A DNA stretch of 64,000 bases from Lineus longissimus. Its lineage: Eukaryota > Nemertea > Pilidiophora > Heteronemertea > Lineidae. The stretch lies in the NCBI RefSeq assembly GCF_910592395.1, contig NC_088314.1, positions 20,232,070 to 20,296,069 on the forward strand, read 5' to 3'. The notes below the pieces were generated by a model, which was given only the letters and a program-made list of their open reading frames with translations, searched no databases and was not told where the DNA came from. Positions 31,765 to 43,000 of this stretch are shown here, piece after piece. Every line of letters starts with the position of its first letter. Within the stretch, counting starts at the first letter, position 1. The position numbers and the translations under genes were made by a program.

Positions 31765-31900
31765 AGGTCTTATTGCCCTCAAACAAAGCGCGCTAGGCCT
31801 AAATTTCCATTGTTCTACTGTCAAAGGAATATCAGGGGAAAACTTGATGGCATTGACCCCCACGCAACAGCTTACTTGGCGGTCGATACGACAAAACCGT
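31765..31900 (+). repeat. Dispersed repeat family D, copy 2
   Basis: CAAACAAAGCGCGCTAGGCC, CCTAAATTTCCATTGTTCTA, and ACAGCTTACTTGGCGGTCGA at the right end. Confidence 0.7.
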
Positions 31901-31911
31901 AATGGTTAATA

Positions 31912-32042
31912 GGGAGTTTTCGCAAATCCCCCGAAACATCAACTTGAACGCCTAACCCATTGTTTTACCTCCCGATATAAACTATGTCGAACAATGGGAT
32001 AGGCGTTCGTGTTGACGTTTCGCGGCCTTTGCGAAATCTCAC
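31912..32042. repeat. Hairpin MITE family C, copy 3
   Basis: GGGAGTTTTCGCAAATCCCC at the left end; arms CGCCTAACCCATTGTT and GAACAATGGGATAGGCG; right end TTTGCGAAATCTCAC. It directly follows a family D copy, which suggests clustered insertions. Confidence 0.85.
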
Positions 32043-32552
32043 TATTATCTAATAATACTCGATACAGGTCTCTAAGGACGACGCATTAGTGTGCATTGAT
32101 TTGTGCAATAATCGACATCAAATATTAATACGCCTCACAATATTAGCTTATTCTTCTAAAGCAGTTGTTGTTTCTAAACCCCACGGGGCATGCCGATATT
32201 TCAGGTTTTTCTCGAATGTATGTTATTCAAGCTTAAGATAATATTTATTCGATAATACTGTCGTTTGTCAGATCCACCAAGAGTTGAGCATGGTTTAGTG
32301 TTTGGTGTTTTTAAATAAACCTTATTTCATTTCACGAGATAATCGTGCTCAGTGAAAATAGATAAAACCAACATCTAATAGCAACTAAGGTTTTCGAGTT
32401 TATTCGTTCAACAAAACACTCAGATTTTAACGTTTTTGAGCTTCTGAAAAACCATAGAGGTTTTTCGGCAATCGTTTTTTTTTGGATAAAATGACAAACC
32501 CGCTTACATGAACAAGAGATTGTTTACGGTTTTACCATTGTCCACAAAGCGT

Positions 32553-32930
32553 AACAAGGGCATTACGGCGTAACGTTTCGTCCCCATCAAACAAGGGCAT
32601 TACGGCGTAACGTTTCGTCCCTATCAAACAAGGGCATTATGGCGTAACGTTTCGTCCCCCATCAAACAAGGGCATTACGGCGTAACGTTTCGTCCCTATC
32701 AAACAAGGGCATTATGGCGTAACGTTTCGTCCCCCATCAAACAAGGGCATTACGGCGTAACGTTTCGTCCCTATCAAACAAGGGCATTATGGCGTAACGT
32801 TTCGTCCCCCATCAAACAAGGGCATTACGGCGTAACGTTTCGTCCCCATCAAACAAGGGCATTACGGCGTAACGTTTCGTCCCCATCAAACAAGGGCATT
32901 ACGGCGTAACCTTTCGTCCCCCATCAATGA
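32553..32930. repeat. Minisatellite, 37-38 base unit, about 10 copies
   Basis: The unit is AACAAGGGCATTACGGCGTA plus ACGTTTCGTCCCCATCA. Copies 2 to 7 alternate two variants (ACGG with CCTATC, ATGG with CCCCCATC), giving a higher-order unit of about 75 bases. Each unit holds the palindromes TTACGGCGTAA and AACGTT and several CpG sites, unusual in this AT-rich stretch. Confidence 0.95.
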
Positions 32931-33177
32931 TTTAGGTAAATACAAAAGCCTTACAGGACGATTGAAGTTTCTTTGGGCTGTTCATGAGTTTACGGTCCGA
33001 TGGTGCATTACATGACCAAAAATGTGTCTTTACGTCACGCCATTTGACACAATAAGCGATAAATCCTTATAAATATGCTGCACTCGTAAAAAAGGCTTTC
33101 AGCGGCGCAATGCAACACTAAACACCATGGCTAATGAGTTTTGCCACGAGCTGCGTCAACATTTCAGAAGTTCTCAG

Positions 33178-33225
33178 GCCGCGTTAAAGGCCTTGGTGCG
33201 AGCGGGCGTTGTTGAAAGACAATGG
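33178..33225 (-). repeat. Dispersed repeat family D, inverted fragment
   Basis: The complement reads CATTGTCTTTCAACAACGCC then CGCTCGCACCAAGGCC, matching the start of the copy at 24130. Confidence 0.6.
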
Positions 33226-33879
33226 ACCGCGTATTAAGCTAAGTCTGAATTGTAAGGGGAAAATAAGGTTATCACTCCTTAAGGAGGCGAACGCTGAACG
33301 CTGATCAAGTCAATAGTACGACAACCTTAGAAAGATTAATTCTACCTACCATGAAACCTACCTTTTTCTAAGAGATTCGCTCCAAAAGCCATACGATCTC
33401 TTCAACCACTTCTCCTAAGCGTCCTAAACGTTTTGGCTTTAACACTCCTTCATATCGTTCAACCTGCCTAAGTATCGATTAATTCTCTATCCGACACCGA
33501 ATGTTTCTCAAACGCTACGTGTTATAAACCAAGTCGTATCATAAGGCATGATCACGGTTTCCGAGTGACCAGAGCTCGGTCAGAGCGATCGATGAACGCG
33601 GCGCGAGCGCTTGCCGCCCCGACGATCACCATGGTGTGTCGACAAATGAACAAACCAAGTCATATGCGTCGATTGGATATCGATCAAATACGCTCACCTG
33701 GAGAGTATGAGTTTGATTGTACTTTAAGAGAAGAATACAAGGATGTGGCTTTAGACTCTAGTTGCGCTGATCTAAGTCGAAGTAATTCATTACTACAACG
33801 ACGATATTATTAGACCGCATGTATTCGGGGAGTTTAGCCTGCGATGTTCATATTGGAAAGACGATGCGTTGGCCACTCC

Positions 33880-34012
33880 ACCGAATCCCGCTCGCACCTA
33901 GGCCTAAATTCCCATTGTTCTACATCTTATCAAAGGGTCATCAGAGAAAATATTGATGACAGCAACCTCCACGAAACAGCTTACTTGGCGGTCGATAGGC
34001 AATCGGCAAGGG
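33880..34012 (+). repeat. Dispersed repeat family D, copy 3
   Basis: CCCGCTCGCACCTAGGCC, CCCATTGTTCTACATC and ACAGCTTACTTGGCGGTCGA in the family order. Confidence 0.75.
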
Positions 34013-35414
34013 CAAAGTTACTTAGTGTACCAATGCTATAGGGGTAAAACAAACATACAGTCCGTCAAAAGCAACAACACACGCTATCGACGTAAATTTC
34101 TATAATAACCGCTACTAAAGGCATATTTATGGAAATAATTGACTGAATTATGGACCTACGGAAATATATCGACATATCGACACACTGTATAAAGTACTTT
34201 CATCGACCAAATATGCCGCAGGCTTGAAAGTTGACAAAGTTGTGTGTTCGCATGAAAAATGTTAGTTATTTTGGCGGTCGAAAAAAGCGCCCAGCCCGCT
34301 GAGCGTCGTAATCAAACATTGCAACATCGTTATCCAAGCATGCCAGGAGTGTCGAAATATGTAAATGTCTATAGCGCCATTGCTAATGGAGGTAATGAGA
34401 TCAACAAACTTGAAACTAAAGGTAATCATCTTAGCTACATTTGATAGCAATGTGTTAATATTAAATATAGCATTTTTGTTTTACCTAGTACCTTAAGATT
34501 TCCTCTTGGTGCTGAAACCGGGTGACTTTGCCTACACTGAGCGACGAAGAACTACCAATCCGCATCATCCAAAATCCATCCCATCCTCGGCAGAAAATAC
34601 GAAATAGCTTTTAATAGCAAATGTCAAGCAGTAGCGGATGCTCCTGAACTTAGTATTTCAAAGGGGCATGAAAATTCCGTCCTATAATTCACTTTCACAT
34701 CGCAGAAACTACACGACATCGATCCTGCCACAGGCTGTTTAAAATTTAATATTTCTTCACACAAAGACAGTGCGATGTTTTCTTTCGAAACAGCGCTAGG
34801 AGCTTAAACCTACCAACTGCCCCCACGTCGTATGGGTGTTCTCAGTACAGAATAAAATGAAAATATTGTTTATGGTTGTTAAATGCTAACTGGGTCGTAT
34901 TTGCTATAGATTTGAATGAGTGTTTTATGGATTATTCTCATTGAGATATAGGTCCAGAAAGGATTAAGTAATTCATGCTCGATTCATGAAAGTCAACCAA
35001 TTAAAATCCGCCTGTAAATAGATAAATAGAGCGAAAAATCGAACAAACATATTAAAGTCTCATAATGTTTATGCTTCGTGATGCGAACTTTGATCGCTAA
35101 CCACAAGGTTGGATTGAAGGGGTACGCCGTTCGTATAATTACTGGTGCATGGTGCAGGGAAATAGAAAGACAGTTGTACACAATGCCGTGCATCTATTTT
35201 GCATACGAATTTGCTGAAACTCGGTACCAATGGTATTTGAATATCTGTCTACACAATGGCATTGTCAAAATTTACATCTGGTACGTATATATAGAATTTG
35301 AAATTTCTCAAACTCAATTACAACATGTAATTTCAAAATTCGTAGCTCTACGTCGAGGCTTGAGAAACCTCTTAATGATGATATCAACACCGTAAACAAG
35401 TTTTTATTCGATAT

Positions 35415-38400
35415 TTATTTTTTCTCGTATTTAATGATATCAACAAACTCGGATAGAGTGTACTGGGGGAGAGCACCTTGAGAAATTGTCAACTCGGCCA
35501 TATACCCATTGAAGAAATGGGTTTTCGTATCAGCTTTGTAGCCAATTTGGAGAGCAGTGCTTGTCCTTTCCGGCAGATCTCTGTCTTCGTATTCTGTGTA
35601 TTCTGCCGCAACCACGAACCCGTCGATATAGATCTTCGCCTCGCCCGTCCCGTGTTCCCAGCTAAATGCAACTGAGTGCCATTGGTTGCGTTTTATGTTG
35701 CCTCCTTCAAGTTTTACCAAGGTTTGTGCTGGATTGCTCCCTTTTCGGAACTTGTTCCTCCGAAGTTCCAATTCTAGCTGATTTTTGGGGTTGATTCTGA
35801 AGAGAAACATCCAGCTGCGCGCCTCCCAGCTTCCAAGAACAGTTTGATATTCGTTCGTTCCCCCAGGAGAACGCTTGATGTACAAGTGGACGGTGAAGTC
35901 CTTGTTCCAAAAATCGGGCCGCTTGATCATGGCGTGAGCCTTACCCTGCAGGAATAGGGCGCGCTGAAAGGGTGCCGCGACCTGGTATTTTGCGCCCTCG
36001 TATAAGCTGTAGTGAGAAAAACGAGTATCTTAGCAAAGGGATTCGCAGTCACTCAATATAGTAAGTTCAAAAAGTGCTGCCATGATGGTTTCAATTTTAT
36101 TTAAGTTCTGGTAAACATGCCAATCATAATTGGAATTCATCGCCAATTGGAGTACATTACGTTCAGCATTACATTATTATCTATCAATACCATTCCTTCT
36201 GGTCATATGAACCTTACTTATACATGCATACCCGTCCAACGTAAGTCTTAAACTTCGTTGGGGTCTGATAAATTTCAGACCGATTTTATTTACTACTTTT
36301 TTCGTACGCCATCAATGGGATAGTGAGGACAGGAGAAAGTCGGTAATTTCACATCAGACCTAAAGGCACAACACGTTAGAGTTAGCATATTGAAGTCATT
36401 CATACGCTACGTAGTTAACCCAAAGGATATGTGACGATAAATGTACATGTAATGATGACGAAAATTAGGACCATACTTCTTTTCCTTAGTAATCGCTACT
36501 GATAGACGAAACTATAATTTCGCCGGGGTACCAGGAGGCATTTTCGGACACTCACAAGACCTTATTGTCGCCAGAGCCACTCCCATCCAAGTGCCATGTT
36601 CCAAATGAAGCCAAACCTGTAGACAGAATGTTGTGAAACAATCAAGGGATTTGACCTTGAGATTATGACCGACACCGCTCGCTCAGCTGATTAGATTTCG
36701 ATCGTCATAATGAACAACTGACCTTGGTCGAATTGAAAAGTGCTTTTGGGGCACAGAAAGCAAGTCCGATAACTCGAGCAGTTAACTCTTGTTAAATTCA
36801 TCAAATTATGTTGCTTGAGTTATGTATAGGATTCACGTTGTCTGTAGCCATGATTCACTTGTCACAAGATAACCGACCAAGGCTTGAAAACACGACGTGA
36901 AGGTCAAAAGTGACCTCGTGAATCGTATGCTTCATGTCATGCAAGAAAAGCGAACAGTGACATGTTGCATGTGAAAACGTGAACTCTACAGAATCGCGGC
37001 TTTGTGATGTTAACACATGGCTGGTCTTCCCAGGTTTCCCAAAGACTTGAGCCTCGCATCTTTATGTCCTGGCATCTTTTTCAGCGACTGATTTCAGTCG
37101 TAGACGATAGGTGGCGCTACTGGGGCTTGGCTCAGTATACAATCAAAGCACAGTAACATTTACTTCTGAAGCCGACTATATAGGGACTTGGATTGTTGTG
37201 ACAGAGACGTGACGTCAATTTTGTCGGAGTTGGACTTCATCATAAATCCTTAATATTCAGCGCCACCTATTGGGATGCTGATATCGTATATATCGAAGGC
37301 TTGTTCCCTCCGACTTCATGGATAGTCAGATGGCGGCGGCGTCAAAAAGTAGTGAAATACCTACCTTCTGGTAGCCATCTTGTTAACTCCCCCGTTTTCA
37401 TAGGTGCCCTCTGTGCGTTTCCCTTGCGATCCTTCCCCGTCACAGAACACTGATAAGAACCAAACTGGTCGGGTGTAAGCTTCGTAATACTGACTCTAGA
37501 CGTCGCTCTATCTTGTTTTGGATCTTCTGAGAATTCGACCTTGACATTTGCGTCGTCTGCGATGATTACGTCATCAATGGCCATCAACTCCATTTCGACG
37601 TCTGTGGTTCTCATCCATACGACCTGAATTGAAAGTTTGATAAAATAATTTTAAAAATGTTCAGACATTGTCGTCGTAACTGTGCAGATTCGTGGCTACG
37701 GTAGCTGGAAAAGGACATCACATGATTTTTTGTTTCAAATTTTTTCAGGAAATATCTCGATCGATGGACTTATTATCTCGATGTTATCTCGATCGCTCGA
37801 GCGATCGACATATTATCGCGGTCGCGATAATATTATCGCGGTCGCTTGAGATAATAAGTCCATCGATCCTGAAAAAAAATATTTCATGTTGAAAAAATGA
37901 TGTCCATTCCCAACCACGGTAAAATAGAGTATAGGGTACATAATACATTTTATTGTCGACTCACGTTTATGTTGCCGAACTCATTATAATTCTCCACCTC
38001 ACACATGAACGAGGCATCTTCACCTATCTTTTTGGCCTTGCTTTCCACCTCATCTGTTGTTACTAATCCAGTCACTGAAAAGTAAGGGCAACTTTGTCAA
38101 AATATAATCTTGTTCTGTTGACAAAGCATAGAAGTTCCTCATACAATGCATTGTGAATCTCCTCAAACACAGACCTCAATTCCCCCTACCATTATATCAC
38201 TAGTAGGCGACTTTTTCCGACTTCTTTCCGACTTCTTTACCTGATTTATCCGACAAAATTCCGACCTTTTTCTGAAAGGTCAGGTTTCTACAACACAAGT
38301 GAATAATGTCAGGACTTCCCAAAATAGAGTATTGAAGATCAAAGGCCTTTTTGAATGGGATTAACGAGGTGTGAGGGAAACACGCAGAAAAACCTAATTG

Positions 38401-38575
38401 AGTGAGTTAATTAGTATTCACAATTTCAAAACCTAGAGCTGGGGCGCCTCAGTTTTGGTCCAGATTTCAGCTCCTCCTGAGAGCCTACATTAATTCCTGA
38501 AACACCGTAATGATACTAACCAGAAACCAGAACCAGTGACAGTAGGGAAAATCGGAAACATATCGGAACACACAT
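35415..38575 (-). CDS. Secreted Ig plus laminin-G-like (ConA-type) protein
   Basis: Five minus-strand exons (38575-38521, 38074-37965, 37623-37365, 36616-36556, 36006-35415) join in phases 1, 0, 1, 2 to give 358 residues. Exon 1 is a signal peptide (MCVPICFRFSLLSLVLVS). Exons 2-3 form one V-type Ig domain (about residues 19-130): GEDASFMCEV, the tryptophan in VVWMRT, and the FGSYQCSV motif before the second Cys. Exon 4 is the first strand of the lectin-like domain (SFGTWHLDGSGSG). Exon 5 is the jelly roll, with WMFLFRINPKNQLEL, NQWHSVAFSWEHGTGEAKIY, IDGFVVA and IGYKADTKTHFFNGYMAEL, ending in KYEKK. Exon layout and phases are the same as in the two laminin-G-like domains of the plus-strand gene at 49.6-56.5 kb, so they are paralogous. 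Role unknown; extracellular recognition is likely. Confidence 0.78.
36828..36992 (-). repeat. MITE family B copy 6
   Basis: Inverted copy, GATTCACGTTGTCTGTAGCC to ATGTGAAAACGTGAACTC, in the intron between the Ig and laminin-G-like parts. Confidence 0.8.
37735..37887. repeat. Long palindrome in the Ig-domain intron
   Basis: The left arm TTTTTTCAGGA plus GATGGACTTATTATCTC pairs with GAGATAATAAGTCCATC plus TCCTGAAAAAAAA. The centre is rich in CGATCG, CGCGATAATATTATCGCG and CTCGAG palindromes. It lies in the intron between the two Ig exons and could form a cruciform. Confidence 0.85.
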
Positions 38576-40044
38576 TGTATTTTGAGGGAGTTGCCTCAAT
38601 CAAAATTGACAATAACTGACAACTTGAAATATATATCGACATCGAAGGTTGGTATAGGCTATTCCTTAATTTTATGTCCTCAACATTTTTGCCTCTAGAG
38701 CGCTAACTTAAAAATATATATTTTTAAATTTACTTGGGACGGGACTGGTTTAGAACCGAATGATGCCCAGACAACGGCGATGTGGTAAGGAATTCGAATG
38801 GCGATCAAACATTAAATTGTTGATACTTTAAAGTTTGGATCTAAAAACGAAATCCGACCCGGATAAGCCAAAAGAATGAGGAAAGAAGATTTCTGAATGA
38901 ATCATAAACACGCTGTTGTTTCACACATACAATCAAATATTTTTAGTATAAGATAAACGAAACAAACATTATCATTGAAATGAAAACATGCCTTTAAAGA
39001 GGTTATCTTGACAACAAAGGCCGTTCACATGAGAATTTGAAAAATAACTTATATGATCACTCATCAAATCACGTCGAGTTGTTCCGGTCTTTTCGGAAAT
39101 GTTCTTTCGAAGAGTCTTTCAGATAAATTTATTTGAAAGACTCGGATGGAACTCCGACCGAGCCCAACACATAGCCTTTTGTCTTCAGACAAAGCCGTTT
39201 CGCACCTCGGCCTAAATCCCAATTGTCCTACAGCCTTATCAAAGCGTCATCAGGGCAGATCTTTATAACATCGACCTCCACGAAACAGTTCATATAGGAG
39301 TCTATAGGCCTGAACTGGCAAGGGCAAGTGAACGTATTGAATGATAACGAGCTACATGGACACGCAACCCGTCACAGACATGTGGATCGTTGGCTGACCT
39401 TATTTTCCCGTGAATCATATCTTTCTGCTGGTTACCCCGTAAGATCCGGGAGTGATCAGTGCCAGACGTCACCAAACGCATACTTTATCTTGAAATATCG
39501 GTCAGGACGCGGAAGTAGGATTATGACATGTTCCAAATGTGCATGATTGATGGTGTAAACGTGTCTAGTATAAGAGTGCCTGCTCACGGACACAAGATGA
39601 AACAGCGGTGATACTTCTGAGAGGCCCATTGGAAATGGTCCAATGCGGCATGATATCGCAACCCAGGTAGGCCTATCACGGTTATATAAGGCCTAAGTAT
39701 TCGCCCTAATTAGATAAAGCCTATATTTATTGAGGTTACTCAATAGGTCACATTTATCACTTACGTCGATACCAGGAACATGCATTTAAGTTAAGACATT
39801 TTCTGAAGAAGTCCATGAGATAGTTGTTTCGTCATTGTGTGTACTGTGATTTCAAGAAAGGCATAGGAACTGTGATATCATACAACAAAGCTTTGGCAGA
39901 AGAGAACTGCCTGGAGAATTGTGCTTAATTCACAAGTTTTGATGCAGTGATACTCGTTTTTGGTTATCTGCAAAAGGAATAAGTGAAGTCGAAGCATATA
40001 TTTTTGGTGATAGCAATATATTTCACTTCCTTATAAAACAGTGC
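38576..40044. other. Divergent intergenic region between two secreted-protein genes
   Basis: This 1.5 kb region separates the minus-strand Ig/laminin-G gene from the plus-strand protease gene, so both promoters should lie here. It contains one family D repeat. A TATAAAA (40031-40037) lies 8 bases before the protease start codon, too close to serve as its TATA box. Confidence 0.4.
39185..39320 (+). repeat. Dispersed repeat family D, copy 4
   Basis: AGACAAAGCCGTTTCGCACC, CGGCCTAAATCCCAATTG and CGACCTCCACGAAACAG. Confidence 0.7.
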
Positions 40045-43000
40045 ATGAGAAAAACTATGGATAGAAGCAATCACGGAGTTTTGATATTTTTGTTGTTATT
40101 TGTGGCATCCACATGTCGAGGTCAGCTTAGTCAGTTTAAATGTCCTGGTAAGTCTATCCTCGTCTTCTAAATAATTATTTGTTCTGTCAAATTAACATTA
40201 TATTGACCTACCTTAAATTCGCATTCTTGGACGAAGGATGCCAACTGACTGAATATAGTGTTCAGCGATGGGCAAAGGCGTCCAATCACTCAGGGAAAAG
40301 GTAAAAAAGACTTGCGAAATCATTAGACCTGGGTTTTCTTCCACCATACGCCAGTGTGGTCTTCCCTCACCGAGTCAGATGCCAAAAGGAATCGGTTGGC
40401 CTGATATCCAACCACACACTTTAAACCCAGTCTATCCTGAAAAGTTTCAGTCGAACTCAGATGATCTGCTCATTCACCTCTACAACCTGTGCATTTCTCA
40501 CCTGTACCATTAACTAAACAACAACCATTCCAGGCTAATTGATCTATTGTAAGGGTTTAACTGGCACACAGAAACACACACAGATGCCACACCGGCCTAG
40601 ACCCCTCTTATAACTGTGCTAAGACTCCAGAATGAATCCTTGCAGAGAACCAGTGCATCCTCCACGGTGACCCGCCCGACAGCAGGGCTGAGACGTCGGG
40701 TCAAGAGAGAGGCCGAAGGACCTTTGGTTGCTCTACTGGCAACACCCTGAACATTCCCCGGCGGGACGGCATCACCGAGGTCCATGTCCTCGGCGCCTAT
40801 GAACCAGTGAGCGGAATCAGAGGCTTCCAGCAGCAACCGTCTGCCGTTGGTAAAATACGGGTAGGTTCCTATAAGGAAAGTTTGAGAACTCGTAGATGGC
40901 AAATGCACGCTCTTCATCGAAATTTGTTACGTCCGTAGGACGTTGTTCGTTTTCATGACACGGGCGAAAAGTGAACAGTGACACGTTACATGTGAAAACG
41001 TGGACTCTACATAAATCGCCGCAGCCTTTACCCACTGGCAGTGAATAAATATACATGTATCTGTTTTCTTATTTGTAGGTGAAGATCAGCAACAGGCCTG
41101 GGTATGTTTCGGCGGGGAGAATGGCCCTGATCCTGCTGTCATACGAGGCGGTTGAATGGGAGATCGAATCGCTAGATATTGATTTCATCAAAGAGATAGA
41201 AATAGTACGTGGGCCTTGTTGGTGATGGTTATGGTGGAACACATCCAATGTCTAGTAACGACCCTTCTTATCCCAGCAACTAAAATTCCCACCCGGGACT
41301 CCCATCTTATAGGCAAACGGTGCGAGCTCGGACCCGTGTGTGTTTCCAGGTGGCCCAGCCGCTCAAAACTTGCATAACGGAAATAATTTAAAATCCCAAT
41401 TCTACACTCAATCTGACAATACATCCGATAACTTGAAACACTGCACTTCCCATCTTATCAAGCAAAATAACAGCTGTATTTTCCTCTTTTTTCAGTACTC
41501 ATACTACGCTACTCATTCCCTTGTGACCTACATCAACCAACCCTCCCAATCCCCAACCCTCTTGAAACACAGCCGTTATCGAGGTTACGGAAATAACATT
41601 TTCAAGGTCACGCCGCTGCTACGGGATGTTAAAAACAAATATGGCGTCTTGACGTCACTGACTGGAACATACAAAACCTCGGGTTGGGATCTTCACGTAG
41701 GATCTAAATGCGATGGTGGTGAGTAGAAAAAACCTGCAATTTTGGTTTTATTCTCGCGGTGGTTGTCGCTTGCCAGACTCTTGGTAAGGCGAATGGCCAA
41801 GGAGAGCCGGGTTTGCAGGCGGGACAACCACGGCACTCCCTTGGGCAACTCAAGGACTGTTAGATAGAGACATTGGGGTGATGGGCAAATGGACAAGAAA
41901 TCAGTTCGTCCGGGGTCAAGAAACGAGGACGAATACGCAACTATAGATGGGCCAGGTCTCGCCAAGCACAATAATGTCCTGTAGTTATTAAAGGCAAGGC
42001 AAACGCTCAATCCTAAATCCGTCGCAAGGAAAATGCCATACAGCAGAAGCTCTTAGTTATCCGTTCCATAAACATATTTGCTCTTATCTCTCATCTTTAG
42101 GCAGTGAACCTAGCGTGCCAGTCGATGACAACTCTGTGACTGGCTGTCTGACCGCGAGTAACTGCTGGATCAAGTTCAACTTCAGTGCCCCCACGATTTG
42201 GAATGACTGCGCTGGCGGCGCCCAATATGTCAGGAGGAGTGGCTATTCCAACGGGATGTTCTTGGGGGTGCAGCTCTGCTCTGCAACAAGGTAAGGAACA
42301 AAGCCAGTCTGGTAGAATTGATGACTTTGGAGCCGAAGATCATTTTGAGGAGACTATCTCTCAGTCATGCATGCTCTCCTGATAGTTTTCAGTTTTCCAT
42401 GTGCATACATCTCTGTGTACATCATAATATTTCTCGGTCAGCCATCCGCCAATTGACCGCTCTCGACGCTGCATAACTTCGGTGACGGGGCTGCACCTCA
42501 ACCACCACGCCATAAAGCAAATTTCACTACCAGGTAAATGGTCGAATCTCTCTTATGCTATGGAGTATGGTCATACATCTGCCTCACTGCTATGACTATA
42601 TTTACCTTCGCAAATAAACTTTCATTTCAGATACAAATTATTCCTGTCAAACTCCTTCTCCACGGAGTTCAAACACATCGCCGACGGAAGCGGCCACGGG
42701 CAAGATCACTGCGAGTTCATGGCAGCACGTGGCTTATCGGAGCGGCGGGCCAGTGCTTCGGTCGCCGATTTATACGACTCTCCAACCACAGAAGGTATGC
42801 AGTGGGATCGTTGACAATGAAAAAAAATTAAAAATGATCAAGAAAAAGTCAGGCACTGCCCCTTTATTTCTTTTTCTTTATTTCAATCTGAAACTATACA
42901 TTTCCAACGACGTCGTCCGTCAGTCTGTATAGTTGAAAGCTATTCATTCCTATGTAACAGCGCCGAAAGGCCGGAGTTCTATCTGATTCACGTTGTCACT

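Larger units (their letters stand above)
31405..35414. other. Repeat-rich intergenic region
   Basis: Contains hairpin family C copy 3, three family D pieces and the 37-38 base minisatellite. Open frames such as the one at 33565-33813 lack homology and splice context. I see no supported gene. Confidence 0.45.

Noticed and set aside
32553-32930. CRISPR-like array
   Set aside because: The repeats are directly adjacent without unique spacers and the genome is clearly animal; it is a minisatellite.
33134-33236. Short frame starting MANEFCHELRQHF within a family D fragment
   Set aside because: Only about 36 codons, and half of it is the inverted repeat fragment.
33565-33813. 82-codon open frame (MTRARSERSMNAARALAAP...)
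   Set aside because: The sequence looks protein-like but there is no homology, no splice partner that can be fixed, and the surroundings are repeats.
41693-42010. 105-codon minus-strand frame in a protease intron
   Set aside because: Antisense to the gene, no motif and no repeat homology seen.
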